In this document: positions 52,007-60,436 of the stretch, piece after piece
Layout: each line of letters opens with the position of its first letter
Position numbering within the stretch: position 1 is the stretch's first letter
Assembly: GCA_965214915.1 (NCBI GenBank)
Contig: CBDCCP010000002.1
Span: 1,488,001 to 1,552,000, forward strand
Length of the DNA: 64,000 nt
Direction of reading: 5' to 3'
Origin: CATQHP01 sp965214915
GTDB taxonomy: Bacteria > Acidobacteriota > Terriglobia > Bryobacterales > UBA6623
The notes under the pieces: generated by a model
Seen by the model: the letters and a program-made list of their open reading frames with translations, nothing else
What the model was told of the DNA's origin: nothing
Databases searched by the model: none
Program-made: the position numbers and the translations under genes

Positions 52007-53341
52007 TCAGACTTCCAGCTTCCAGGGCTTGCGGTATTCCCGCTTGTACATGATCGCCGCCGCTTCGGGGTCGTCGATCACCCGCTCTTTCTCGACATCC
52101 CAGTAAACGCGCCGGCCGGTACGCACCGCGGCGTTGCCCAGGTGGCAGCCGATCATCGAATCGTGGCCGATCTCGACATCCGAGCGGGGTTTTTGGCGCG
52201 TGCGCATGCAGTCGAGGAAGTTCTTCACGTGGTCCAGATGCATGTTCTCGCGGTCCGCCCGATACGCCTGGCGCGGCAGGCCGGCGGCCTTGAACTCGCG
52301 CACGGGCTTGTCGATGCGATCCGTCTCCGGGTAAACCTCCCAGCCGGCGCGGTCGATCACCAGCACGCCCTTCTCGCCGTGCAGCAAGACGCCGTGCTCG
52401 CGGTCGGCGGGGCCGCGGCCGACGCCCAAGGCATGCTCCCACATCATCGAAAATTCGGGGAACTCATAAAGCACCTGCTGCGTGTCCGGCGTCTCCATCG
52501 CGTCGCGCGGATAGGCGAACTTGCCGCCTACGGACATCGCCGAAGTCGGCGCCTTGATGTCCATGTACCAGTTGGCGATGTCGATCATGTGCGCGCCCCA
52601 GTCGGTCATCAGGCCGCCCGAGTAGGCCCAGTACCAGCGGAAGCTGAAATGAAAACGGTTTTCGTTGAAGCTGCGCTTCGGCGCGGGGCCTAGCCACATG
52701 TCGTAATCGACGTGCTGCGGAGCAGGGCCGTCCGGCAGCGGAGGGGTCTCGCCCTTCCAATCGAGATACGCCCAGCAGCGCACCAGCCGCACGCGGCCGA
52801 GCTTGCCGCTGTCGAGGTATTCCTTGGCCGCCAGATAGTGCGATCCCGAGCGCTGCTGCGTGCCCATCTGCACCACCCGGTCGTATTTGCGCGCCGCCTT
52901 GACCATCTGCCGGCCTTCCCAGACCGTGATCGCCAGCGGCTTCTCGACGTAGACGTCCTTGCCCGCCTTGCAAGCCTCGACCGTGGGGATGGCGTGCCAG
53001 TGGTCGGGAGTGGCCACGATCACCGCGTCGATGTCGCTGCGGTCGAGCACGCGGCGAAAATCCTGAGTCAGCAAGTCGGCTTTCTGCTCGGCCTGCTCTG
53101 CGATCCGCTGTTGGGTCCTCTCCATGCGGGTCGTATCGACGTCGCAAAGCGCCACGCACTCGGTATTGCCGGCGCGCAGCGCGTCGCGCAGGTCGCCGCC
53201 GCCCATGCCGCCGCAGCCGATCAGCCCCAGGCGGATGCGGTCGTTGGCCCCCAGCACGCGGTTGGCCGAGGCCGCCGTCAGCGGCGCCGCAGCCGCGCCC
53301 AGTGCGGTCGAGGTCAGAAAAGATCGGCGCGAAGCTTGCAT
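52007..53341 (-). CDS. Gfo/Idh/MocA oxidoreductase, Tat-exported
   Basis: 444 residues from the ATG at 53341 (GGGAGA upstream), with a Tat signal (MQASRRSFLTSTALGAAAAP). NAD(P) site RLGLIGCGGMGGGDLRDAL, the EKP motif (VYVEKPLAITVWEG) carrying the catalytic lysine, and a C-terminal beta-sheet domain (WAYSGGLMTDWGAHMIDIANWYM). Such exported sugar oxidoreductases are typical of Planctomycetota and Acidobacteriota; they act on glycosides or inositols. The last 99 codons are copied at 50647-50949. Confidence 0.9.
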   Translation of the reverse strand: MQASRRSFLTSTALGAAAAPLTAASANRVLGANDRIRLGLIGCGGMGGGDLRDALRAGNTECVALCDVDTTRMERTQQRIAEQAEQKADLLTQDFRRVLDRSDIDAVIVATPDHWHAIPTVEACKAGKDVYVEKPLAITVWEGRQMVKAARKYDRVVQMGTQQRSGSHYLAAKEYLDSGKLGRVRLVRCWAYLDWKGETPPLPDGPAPQHVDYDMWLGPAPKRSFNENRFHFSFRWYWAYSGGLMTDWGAHMIDIANWYMDIKAPTSAMSVGGKFAYPRDAMETPDTQQVLYEFPEFSMMWEHALGVGRGPADREHGVLLHGEKGVLVIDRAGWEVYPETDRIDKPVREFKAAGLPRQAYRADRENMHLDHVKNFLDCMRTRQKPRSDVEIGHDSMIGCHLGNAAVRTGRRVYWDVEKERVIDDPEAAAIMYKREYRKPWKLEV

Positions 53342-53413
53342 CGTCAATGTCTCCCTTGAAACTCCCATCTTAACAATGCGCGGGAAAAGCGCCGCGGGCG
53401 GCTTCTCGATCGA

Positions 53414-53701
53414 TCAGCCGCCGCCGTTGCCCAGTCGGGTTCTTTGCACGATGGCCCTGTCGATGAGTCCTTCGACGGTACGGTCCACGTTGCGCATCTC
53501 GATGCGCGTCATGAAGGCCCTCGGCCCCATCTCCACGAAAAGACGGCCGAAGACCTCATCGGCAAAGCTGCTCGAAATGACGCCCACCCCGACGAAGTCG
53601 AGAGCGATGGCATGCCGCTCGCGCAACAGGTTTTCGATCGTCCGGCGAACCCGCTTGCCGCCTTGGCGCGAACTGAAATCGCGCGCCGCATGTTCCTTCA
53701 T
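53414..53701 (-). CDS. STAS-like DUF4325 protein
   Basis: 95 residues from the ATG at 53701. Matches the small STAS-like DUF4325 family: FSSRQGGKRVRRTIENLL, IALDFVGVGVISSSFADEVFGRLF. These are often next to or fused with histidine-kinase-type ATPases; none is seen here. A longer reading to 53743 would start at a GTG inside the heptamer repeat and is less likely. Confidence 0.75.
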   Translation of the reverse strand: MKEHAARDFSSRQGGKRVRRTIENLLRERHAIALDFVGVGVISSSFADEVFGRLFVEMGPRAFMTRIEMRNVDRTVEGLIDRAIVQRTRLGNGGG

Positions 53702-53735
53702 GTTGAAGGCCGCTGAAGCCTGCGGCGCTGCGTTG

Positions 53736-53871
53736 CTATCCACTATTCACTATCCACTGGCTGCGTAAGCGGCCTCACTATCCACTGGCTGCGTAAGCGG
53801 CCTCACTATCCACTGGCTGCGTAAGCGGCCTCACTATCCACTGGCTGCGTAAGCGGCCTCACTATCCACTA
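53736..53871. repeat. 28-bp tandem array grown from the heptamer repeat
   Basis: Starts with the heptamer stretch CTATCCACTATTCACTATCC (53736-53755), then four exact 28-bp units at 53748, 53776, 53804 and 53832, each starting CACTATCCACTGGCTGCG and ending TAAGCGGCCT, and a partial fifth (53860-53871). It ends at the stop codon of the TPP-enzyme gene. No spacers of unique sequence, so it is not a CRISPR. Confidence 0.9.
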
Positions 53872-53872
53872 A

Positions 53873-55783
53873 CTACGCCGGCTTGCCCTGGCTCGCCAGG
53901 CTGAACTTCTGGTGCCAGGTCGACTCGGCGCCGCCGCCGTAGCGGGCCACGTTGACGTCGAGCACGTACGGGCGGCCTTCGCGGATCGACCGCCGGCCGC
54001 GCCGGAAGGCCGCATCGAGGTCCGCCCCGGATTCGACGCGCTCGCCGGAAACGCCTTGCGACTCGGCCAGCTTCACGAAGTCGATATCGGGGTCGCCGAG
54101 GTACATCCCCGTGTACCGGTCGCTTTGGGCCATGTTGCCCTTGTAGCGGTGGTAGGCTTGGCGCACCGTCTGATAATTGCGGTTGTTCCAGACGACCGTC
54201 AGCACGGGGATTTCGTACCGCGCCTGCGTCCAGAAGCCCGCCGCGCTGTACATCACCGAGCCGTCGCCGATCGAGCAGATCACGTCGCGGTCGGGAGCGG
54301 CCAACTTCGCCCCCGCGGCGGCGCCGACGCCCCAGCCGAGACCGAGTCCGGTATTGCTGAGCCACATCACTTCGTCCTCGCGGTGGCCGAGCTTGAGCAG
54401 GCCGTACTTGCCGGTAAGGTTTTCGCTCACGACGACCGCATGCTTGTCGATGCCGCGCGCCAGCGCCGCGCCGAGCTCGTCGGCGTGGACCGGCGATCCG
54501 CCGGCATTCGCCTGGGCCGCCGCGGCCGCCTTGCGCAGCGCTTCCCGCGACAGCGCCGCGAGACGCTCCGAGCGCGGCTTGGCGATCTTGGCGCGGCGGT
54601 CGGCGGTGGTCATCGACTCCACGGCGTCCAGCAGGTCGCGCAGACCCTCGCGCACGTCGCCGACGAGCGCCAAGTCGAGAGGATAGTTGCGGCCGAGATT
54701 GCCGGTGTTCATGCCCATGCGGACGAACTTCGCCTCGAGCGGCGCTTCCGGCGCGCGGGGAACCACCCGTCCGCCGAAATCGGGCGCGCCGACGCTCATC
54801 ACCACGTCCATGCCGCGCTTGGCGACAGCGGAATTCATCGAGAACCGTCCCGCGTAATGCGGATGGTGCGACGGGAAATTCCAGTAGCCTTGCAGCAGAT
54901 AAGAGACCGGCAGGCCGAGCGCCTCGGACAAGCGGATCAAATCGTCCTGCGCGCCGGCCTTCCATACTTCGTCGCCGGCCACGAGCATCGGGTTGCGCGC
55001 CTCGACCAGCATGCGCGCGGCTTTCTCGACGGCGTCCCGCGCAGGCCGGGGCCGCGCGTTGGCGATAAAGCGCTTGCCCGGCAGGATGCCCTGCTCCACG
55101 CCTTTCGCTTCGAGAGCGTGATGCGCCATCGCCAGATAAACCGGGCCGCCGGGCGCCATCGTCGCCGCCTTGAAAGCCCGGCGCACCATCAGCGCCAGCG
55201 AGCGCGGTTCGCGCGCTTCCCATGAAATCTTGGTGAACTGCCGATTGACGTCCTTCTGGTCGTACCCCGGACGCGGCGCCAGCGTGCCTTCGTCGCTCCA
55301 CATCTCGTTGTCGTTGAGACCCGCCGTGACGACCAGCGCCGAGCCATCCCGCGCGGCGTTGTACATCTGTCCGGCGGCTTGCGCCGTGCCGGCGATCACG
55401 TGCAGGTTGAGGAACGCCGGTTTCCCGCTCATGCGGTGGTAGCCGTCGGCCGTCGAGACCACCAGGCCCTCGTGCAGGCTGACGATGAGCTGCATGCCGG
55501 GCTGCCCCAGAAAGGCGTCGAAGAGACCCACCTCGAACGACCCGGGATTGGTAAACAGATATTCGACGCCAGCGGCCTTCATCTGGGCGACAACGGCTTC
55601 GCCGCCCGTGCCGCTGACCTTGTCGAAAGCGGCGCCGTCGGCCGCGCCAACCGTTTCCGCCGCGTCGAGCGGACGAATCAAAGATTCCGCGGCGGCCGCG
55701 GTAAAGCCCAGTCCGACCAGGCTTTCGAACAACCCCCGCCGAGACAGATTCCGAGTCAGGTAGCTTCCGATCAGTTCGCGCAT
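53873..55783 (-). CDS. Thiamine-pyrophosphate enzyme with Tat-like signal
   Basis: 636 residues from the ATG at 55783 (GGAGAATCGTC upstream). The start has SRRGLFESLVGLGFTAAAAESL, like a Tat signal. The body has the acetolactate-synthase/benzoylformate-decarboxylase layout: FTNPGSFEVGLFDAFLG, catalytic glutamate in IVSLHEGLVVSTADGY, middle domain, and the TPP site SIGDGSVMYSAAGFWTQARYEIPVLTVVWNN. Substrate unknown. A TPP enzyme outside the cytoplasm would be unusual, although folded cofactor-loaded export is what Tat does. Confidence 0.85.
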   Translation of the reverse strand: MRELIGSYLTRNLSRRGLFESLVGLGFTAAAAESLIRPLDAAETVGAADGAAFDKVSGTGGEAVVAQMKAAGVEYLFTNPGSFEVGLFDAFLGQPGMQLIVSLHEGLVVSTADGYHRMSGKPAFLNLHVIAGTAQAAGQMYNAARDGSALVVTAGLNDNEMWSDEGTLAPRPGYDQKDVNRQFTKISWEAREPRSLALMVRRAFKAATMAPGGPVYLAMAHHALEAKGVEQGILPGKRFIANARPRPARDAVEKAARMLVEARNPMLVAGDEVWKAGAQDDLIRLSEALGLPVSYLLQGYWNFPSHHPHYAGRFSMNSAVAKRGMDVVMSVGAPDFGGRVVPRAPEAPLEAKFVRMGMNTGNLGRNYPLDLALVGDVREGLRDLLDAVESMTTADRRAKIAKPRSERLAALSREALRKAAAAAQANAGGSPVHADELGAALARGIDKHAVVVSENLTGKYGLLKLGHREDEVMWLSNTGLGLGWGVGAAAGAKLAAPDRDVICSIGDGSVMYSAAGFWTQARYEIPVLTVVWNNRNYQTVRQAYHRYKGNMAQSDRYTGMYLGDPDIDFVKLAESQGVSGERVESGADLDAAFRRGRRSIREGRPYVLDVNVARYGGGAESTWHQKFSLASQGKPA

Positions 55784-55940
55784 GACGATTCTCCCCGCTG
55801 AGAGTGTACGACATTTGCAGGCGCCGATGGAAATCTGCAACGAAAAAGTAAAAAAGTGCGGACAGCTTGACAGAATCCCCGAAAGCTGCCTGCAATCGAT
55901 TCAGAATATCCGTTACACCCGTAGGCGGGACCTATACTGT

Positions 55941-55973
55941 CGAACCCCCGCAGGCGCGGCTTGCGGGGGTTCG
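55941..55973. terminator. Strong hairpin, possible terminator
   Basis: A perfect 12-bp stem (CGAACCCCCGCA pairing with TGCGGGGGTTCG) with a nine-base loop. No clear run of T follows on either strand, so it may stop transcription inefficiently or be a regulatory hairpin before the NYN gene. Confidence 0.5.
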
Positions 55974-55991
55974 TTATAAGTACGTAGGCGT

Positions 55992-56049
55992 ATGATAGCC
56001 GTTTTGATCGATGGCGGGCACGTTCGCGCACTCGCCAAAGATTCTAGTA
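55992..56049 (+). pseudogene. NYN-domain gene, 5' part (split by IS630 element)
   Basis: ATG at 55992, then MIAVLIDGGHVRALAKDSS, the first strand of a NYN/PIN-like RNase domain with the catalytic aspartate D7. The IS630 element enters after the TA at 56048-56049. Joined at TA to 57165, the frame reads AKDSSTSRTYNPDFIEQLG. Confidence 0.85.
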
Positions 56050-57162
56050 CTAAATATCATAATTTAGAGTATTTATAAGAGAGTTGCCGCTGGCGGACGT
56101 AGGCTTTGGTCCATTCGAAAGGGTGGGCGCTTTGGTTGTACGCTCGGATAAAGCGATCTATGGCTTGGCGCACTTTGTAAGGCGAAGTGAAACTGGCCCC
56201 TTGCAGGGCGCGGCGACTGAGAATAGAGAACCAGATTTCTACTTGGTTAAGCCAGCTGGCGGATGTCGGAGTGTAGTGGAAATGGACTTGCGGGTGAGCC
56301 TTCAGCCAACGGTCGCGCTTGGGTTTATGGGTGTTCAGGTTGTCCAACACGACATGCATTGCGACGCCGGGATAACGGCCTACGAGGCGATTCATGAAGT
56401 CCAGGAATTCGCGTCGGCGCCGCCGCGAATAATGGCCGGCCTGGATGCGTCCGGTAGCGACTTCGAGAGCGGCAAACAAGGTCGTCGTGCCATGACGCTT
56501 GTAACCGTGCGAGAAACCCGTCAAGGCGCGGCCGTCGGGCAGCCGCAGCCAGCCCTGGGCGCGCTCCAGAGCTTGGATGCTCGGCTTCTCGTCTACGGCC
56601 AAAACGACCGCGTTGTCGGGCGGGTGGAGATACAAGCCCACGATGTCGGCGGCTTTGCGGGCGAACTGGGGGTCCGTCGAGATACACCAACTGCGCCGCC
56701 GTCGCAAGGAGATGCCATGACGCCGCAGCACGCGCCAGACTTGTTGGGCGCTGACGTCTCCTAACTGTTGCGCCAGCAGGCGGCCGCTCCAGGTGGCCTG
56801 CCCCTCCGGCGGGGCTTGATCCAACTGCTGCAGAATGCGCTTCTCGCTCTGTGCGTCGTAACGCCGCGGCTTGCCGCTGCGCGCTTCATCCGCCAAACCC
56901 AGCAAGCGCCGCTGGGCAAAGCGCGTGCGCCACTTCGACACCCGCGCCGGGCGCGTGCCCAACTGCTGGGCGATCTCCTGGTTGCTCATGCCCTCGGCCG
57001 CCATCAGGATCATGCGCGCTCGCGCCGCCGCTCGTTGCTCGCTCTTGGGAGACCTGCGCCACTGCTCCAGAGTGCGCTGCTCATCCGCGCTTAAGAGAAT
57101 AGGCGTTGCTCTCTTGGCCATGCCTCCATTCTATCAAAAGTTCCCTTATTTATGAAATCAAG
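56050..57162 (-). mobile_element. IS630-family insertion sequence, complete
   Basis: 1113 bp, flanked by TA on both sides (56048-56049, 57163-57164), the target used by this family. Imperfect ends: CTAAATATCATAATTTAGAG against CTTGATTTCATAAATAAGGG, 14 of 20 the same. One intact transposase gene fills most of it. Confidence 0.9.
56057..57121 (-). CDS. IS630-family transposase
   Basis: 354 residues. N-terminal helix-turn-helix (EGMSNQEIAQQLGTRPARVSKWRTRF), a second HTH (WSGRLLAQQLGDVSAQQVWRVLRRHGIS) and the DDE core: VLAVDEKPSIQ, HVVLDNLNTHK and SWLNQVEIWFSILSRRAL. All three acids are present. The frame is intact, so the element may be mobile. Confidence 0.93.
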   Translation of the reverse strand: MAKRATPILLSADEQRTLEQWRRSPKSEQRAAARARMILMAAEGMSNQEIAQQLGTRPARVSKWRTRFAQRRLLGLADEARSGKPRRYDAQSEKRILQQLDQAPPEGQATWSGRLLAQQLGDVSAQQVWRVLRRHGISLRRRRSWCISTDPQFARKAADIVGLYLHPPDNAVVLAVDEKPSIQALERAQGWLRLPDGRALTGFSHGYKRHGTTTLFAALEVATGRIQAGHYSRRRRREFLDFMNRLVGRYPGVAMHVVLDNLNTHKPKRDRWLKAHPQVHFHYTPTSASWLNQVEIWFSILSRRALQGASFTSPYKVRQAIDRFIRAYNQSAHPFEWTKAYVRQRQLSYKYSKL

Positions 57163-57685
57163 TACTAGTAGGACGTACAACCCCGATTTCATTGAGCAAC
57201 TCGGCCACGGATGCGCCGAAGAAGGGGAACGCATTCAGCGCATCCTTTACTACGATTGTGCTCCATATCGTGGTTCCAAACCCCTGCCTGTGTCCGGTAG
57301 GGACCATCGCTTTGACTATTCAGACCGTTGGCTTCACGAGTTGGCGCAGCGAGACTTGTTCGCCGTCAGGCTTGGCGTATTGAAGTTCAGGGGATGAGTT
57401 GTCCGTACGCCCATCGCTGCGCGCCCCCTTGAAGACAAGGACTTCAGACCGAACTTCGATCAAAAAGGCGTCGATATGAGGATTGGCCTGGACATGGCGA
57501 ACTATGCTCAAACGCACGCCGTGGACAAGGTCGCACTTGTGACGAACGACACGGATTGCATCCCTGCCATGAAGTACGCTCGACGAGCAGGCATCCAGAT
57601 AGCGCTCGTCTGCGTGCCGGGATGCACGCCGGCGCCGGAACTCCTCGCGCACTGCGATTTCAAAAGAAAAGTCGACTGGCCCTGA
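57163..57685 (+). pseudogene. NYN-domain gene, 3' part, with a nonsense codon
   Basis: Continues the NYN protein: TYNPDFIEQLG, RILYYDCAPYRGSKP, LFAVRLGVLKFRG, then TGA (57395-57397) where relatives have Trp, and on in the same frame RPLEDKDFRPNFDQKGVDMRIGLDMANYAQ, VALVTNDTDCIPAMKYARRAG to the stop at 57685. NYN proteins are RNases of the LabA/DUF88 kind. The gene is broken twice, by the element and by the TGG-to-TGA change. Confidence 0.85.
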
Positions 57686-57788
57686 GTTCGAGAAGCCGGC
57701 ATAGTCCTTCGCACTAGAAACCCTTCCAACGCGCCGCCCGCGAATCGAGCCGACGCCGGGTTGCCCTCCGCCCCCGCGATAAGCTCTG

Positions 57789-58946
57789 ATGTTGGACATG
57801 CGTTATCTGCCGCCGGTTCTTTTCGCCCTGCTGTTCGCCTGCGCCGGCGACCCGCCCGAGTCGGAACAAGCCGCCGCCGGTTACCTGATGTTCGTCGGAA
57901 CCTACACGCGGGAAACGAGCAAGGGCATCCGCGCCTACCGTTTCGACCCGGCCTCCGCAAAAGCAACCGACCTGGGCCTCGCGGCCGAGTTGCGCGAGCC
58001 CTCGTTCCTCGCGCCGCACCCGAACCGCAAATACCTCTACGCCCTGAGCGAAATCGACGACTACGGCGGCGGCAACAGCGGCTCCATCAGCTCGTTTTCC
58101 ATCGACGCCTCGAGCGGAAAGCTGACCAAGCTCAATGAAGTTTCCTCGCGCGGCGCATGGCCCTGCCACCTCAGCGTGGACGCCGGCGGCAAGATGCTCA
58201 TCGCCGCCAACTACAAAGGCGGCAGCGTCGCCTCGTTCCCCATCGGCGGCGACGGCGCCCTGGGCGAAGCCGTGTCGTTTTTCCAGCACGAGGGCGGCAG
58301 CGTCCGCCCCCGCCAAGAACAGCCTCACGCCCACTCCGCCGATTTTTCTCCCGACAACCGCTTTGCTTTCTTCTCCGACCTCGGCCTCGACTTGGTCAAG
58401 GTTTACGCCGTCGATCCCGAAGAAGCCTCGATGCAGCCCCACGACCCGCCGCACGTCGCCGCCGCGCCGGGCGCCGGCCCCCGCCACCTCGCCTTTCACC
58501 CCTCCGGCCAATTCGCCTACGGCATCAACGAGCTCGATTCCACGATATCGGCATACGGCTACGACCCCGCCGCCGGCGCGCTGACCGCGCTGCAAACGAT
58601 TTCGACGCTGCCCGCGGATTTCGCGGGCGAAAACTACACCGCCGAAATCCAGGTCCACCCGTCGGGAAAATTCGTTTACGGCTCCAACCGCGGCCACGAT
58701 TCCATAGCGGTCTTTTCCATCGATAAAGCGAACGGCCGGCTCACGGCGGTCGAGCAGGTCTCGACACAAGGGGAGTGGCCTCGCAATTTCGCTATCGACC
58801 CCAGCGGCCGGCGCCTGCTGGCGGCCAATCAGCATACCGACAACATCGTCATCTACAGCATCGACGCCGACTCCGGCAAGCTGACGCCAACGGGCGAGCA
58901 ACTGAGCCTCGACGCCCCGGTATGCATCCGCTTTCTCGCCCCCTGA
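57789..58946 (+). CDS. Lactonase-type seven-bladed propeller lipoprotein
   Basis: 385 residues, lipobox FALLFAC with C18. The 6-phosphogluconolactonase (YbhE-like) family is shown by YLMFVGTYTRETSKGIRAYRFD, EPSFLAPHPNRKYLYALSE, HAHSADFSPDNRFAFFSDLGLDLVKVYAV and GPRHLAFHPSGQFAYGINE. Exported versions probably act on other sugar lactones than 6-phosphogluconolactone. It precedes the aldolase/shell genes on the same strand and may belong to the same sugar pathway. Confidence 0.87.
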   Translation: MLDMRYLPPVLFALLFACAGDPPESEQAAAGYLMFVGTYTRETSKGIRAYRFDPASAKATDLGLAAELREPSFLAPHPNRKYLYALSEIDDYGGGNSGSISSFSIDASSGKLTKLNEVSSRGAWPCHLSVDAGGKMLIAANYKGGSVASFPIGGDGALGEAVSFFQHEGGSVRPRQEQPHAHSADFSPDNRFAFFSDLGLDLVKVYAVDPEEASMQPHDPPHVAAAPGAGPRHLAFHPSGQFAYGINELDSTISAYGYDPAAGALTALQTISTLPADFAGENYTAEIQVHPSGKFVYGSNRGHDSIAVFSIDKANGRLTAVEQVSTQGEWPRNFAIDPSGRRLLAANQHTDNIVIYSIDADSGKLTPTGEQLSLDAPVCIRFLAP

Positions 58947-58990
58947 CTGCTGCGCAGGCCGGAAAAACTGCCGCGCAGGCCAGCAAGACA

Positions 58991-59611
58991 ATGGAAGCGC
59001 GTACCGCCCTGCTGGCCGGCGCCACCGGAAAAGTCGGCGGCCATTGTCTGCGCCTGCTGCTGGAAAACCCGCGCTACAAGGAAGTGCATGCGCTGGCCCG
59101 CCGTGAGGCAGCGGCGAGGCGCCCGAAGCTGATCTGGCGGCGAACGGACTTCGACGCTCTGGAAAACGCTGCGCTGCCGGCGGTCGACGACGCTTTCTGC
59201 GCCTTGGGCGTCAGGCGCGATTCCCTGACGGACCGCCGCGCGTTGGAACTCGCGGAATACGCCTACCCGCTGGCCTTCGCGAAGCTGGCCGCAGCGCGCG
59301 GCGCGAAGCGCTTCCTGCTCGTCACCTCGGTTGCGGCCAACGCCGACTCGCCTCTGTTTTACCTGCGACTCAAAGGCCGTCTGGAAGAGGAATTGCAAAC
59401 TTTCGGCTTTCAGCGCCTCGACATCTTCCGCCCGAGCTTTCTGCTGTCCGCGAACGGCGTCCGCAACACGCTGAACATGCTGCTCTGGGGCCCACTGCGG
59501 CAATACCGCGCGGTCTCCCCGCTCGAAGTCGCCGCGGCGATGACCACGGCCGCGGCCGGGCCGGGAAGCGGCGTCCGCATCCATCGTTTCGGTTTCCGCG
59601 GCCCCGCGTGA
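58991..59611 (+). CDS. NAD(P)-binding atypical SDR (HTATIP2-like)
   Basis: 206 residues from the ATG at 58991. Nucleotide site LLAGATGKVGGHCLRLLLENP and family blocks DAFCALGVRRDSLTDR, FLLVTSVAANADSPLFYLRLKGRLEEEL and FRPSFLLSANG. Related to YbjT/HTATIP2-like oxidoreductases; substrate unknown. The region just before it has a small repeat (CTGCGCAGGCCGGAAAAACT and a near copy). Confidence 0.8.
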   Translation: MEARTALLAGATGKVGGHCLRLLLENPRYKEVHALARREAAARRPKLIWRRTDFDALENAALPAVDDAFCALGVRRDSLTDRRALELAEYAYPLAFAKLAAARGAKRFLLVTSVAANADSPLFYLRLKGRLEEELQTFGFQRLDIFRPSFLLSANGVRNTLNMLLWGPLRQYRAVSPLEVAAAMTTAAAGPGSGVRIHRFGFRGPA

Positions 59612-59628
59612 TATCCTGGGTTTTTCGC

Positions 59629-60429
59629 ATGGTTAAAACCGAACGCGAATACGCCCGCGACATTGTCGAGGTCGGCAAGCTCGTTTTTCAGAAAGGCTGG
59701 GTCGCCGCCAACGACGGCAACATCTCCATCCGCCTGGACGACGAGCGCATCATGTGTACTCCGACCGGCGTTTCGAAGGGCATGATGTCCGTCGACGACA
59801 TCATCGTCGTCGACTACGAAGGCAACAAGATTTCGGGACGCCTCGAGCGCACCTCCGAAATCATGATGCATCTCACGATCTACAAAATTCGACCGGACAT
59901 CGATTCGGTAGTCCACGCTCACCCGCCCACGGCCACCGGATTCGCCGCCGCCGGCCGCGCCCTCGACACGGCGCTGCTGCCCGAGGTCATCATCGGCCTC
60001 GGCTGCGTGCCGCTGGCCGGCTACGGCCTGCCCGGGACGGACGCCCTGACCGAGCCGATGCTGCCGCTGATCCCCAAATACGACGCGTTGCTGCTGGGCA
60101 ATCACGGCGCGGTCAGCTACGGCAAAGACGTGATGCAAGCGTACTTCCGCATGGAGACCGTCGAGCATTTCGCGCGCATCAATTTCGTCGCCGAAATGCT
60201 GGGCGGCGCGAAAGCTCTGCCGCGCCTCGAAGTTGATAAGCTATTTGAATCGAGAGGACGCTACGGCGTCGCCTCGAACGCAACCGCCGCGCCGGGCTGC
60301 CCGGTAACGGCGGAAGATACCCGGCCCGCCGCCGCAGCCGCGGACGGCAACGGCCAAGACGGTTTTTTTGTGACTCGGGAAGAATTGATCCGGCTAGTGG
60401 AAGAAGCGACCCGCGCCAGAGGAGTGTGA
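59629..60429 (+). CDS. Class II aldolase/adducin protein of a microcompartment
   Basis: 266 residues from the ATG at 59629. Zinc and phosphate sites: ANDGNISIRL, TPTGVSKGMM, VVHAHPPTATGFA (two His) and GNHGAVSYG (third His); the acid E is in LERTSEIMMHL. This is the fuculose/rhamnulose-phosphate aldolase family. After a Pro/Ala-rich linker (residues about 225-245) it has a short C-terminal amphipathic helix, TREELIRLVEEATRARG, of the type that targets cargo into shells. The shell gene starts 7 bases downstream. It probably yields lactaldehyde plus DHAP inside the shell. Confidence 0.87.
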   Translation: MVKTEREYARDIVEVGKLVFQKGWVAANDGNISIRLDDERIMCTPTGVSKGMMSVDDIIVVDYEGNKISGRLERTSEIMMHLTIYKIRPDIDSVVHAHPPTATGFAAAGRALDTALLPEVIIGLGCVPLAGYGLPGTDALTEPMLPLIPKYDALLLGNHGAVSYGKDVMQAYFRMETVEHFARINFVAEMLGGAKALPRLEVDKLFESRGRYGVASNATAAPGCPVTAEDTRPAAAAADGNGQDGFFVTREELIRLVEEATRARGV

Positions 60430-60436
60430 ATGACTC

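Noticed and set aside
53748..53871. CRISPR array
   Set aside because: Units of 28 bp are repeated head to tail with no unique spacers and no cas genes nearby.
57395..57397. TGA read as tryptophan (alternative code)
   Set aside because: All other genes in the window use TGA as a stop, including both genes next to this one; a nonsense mutation is simpler.
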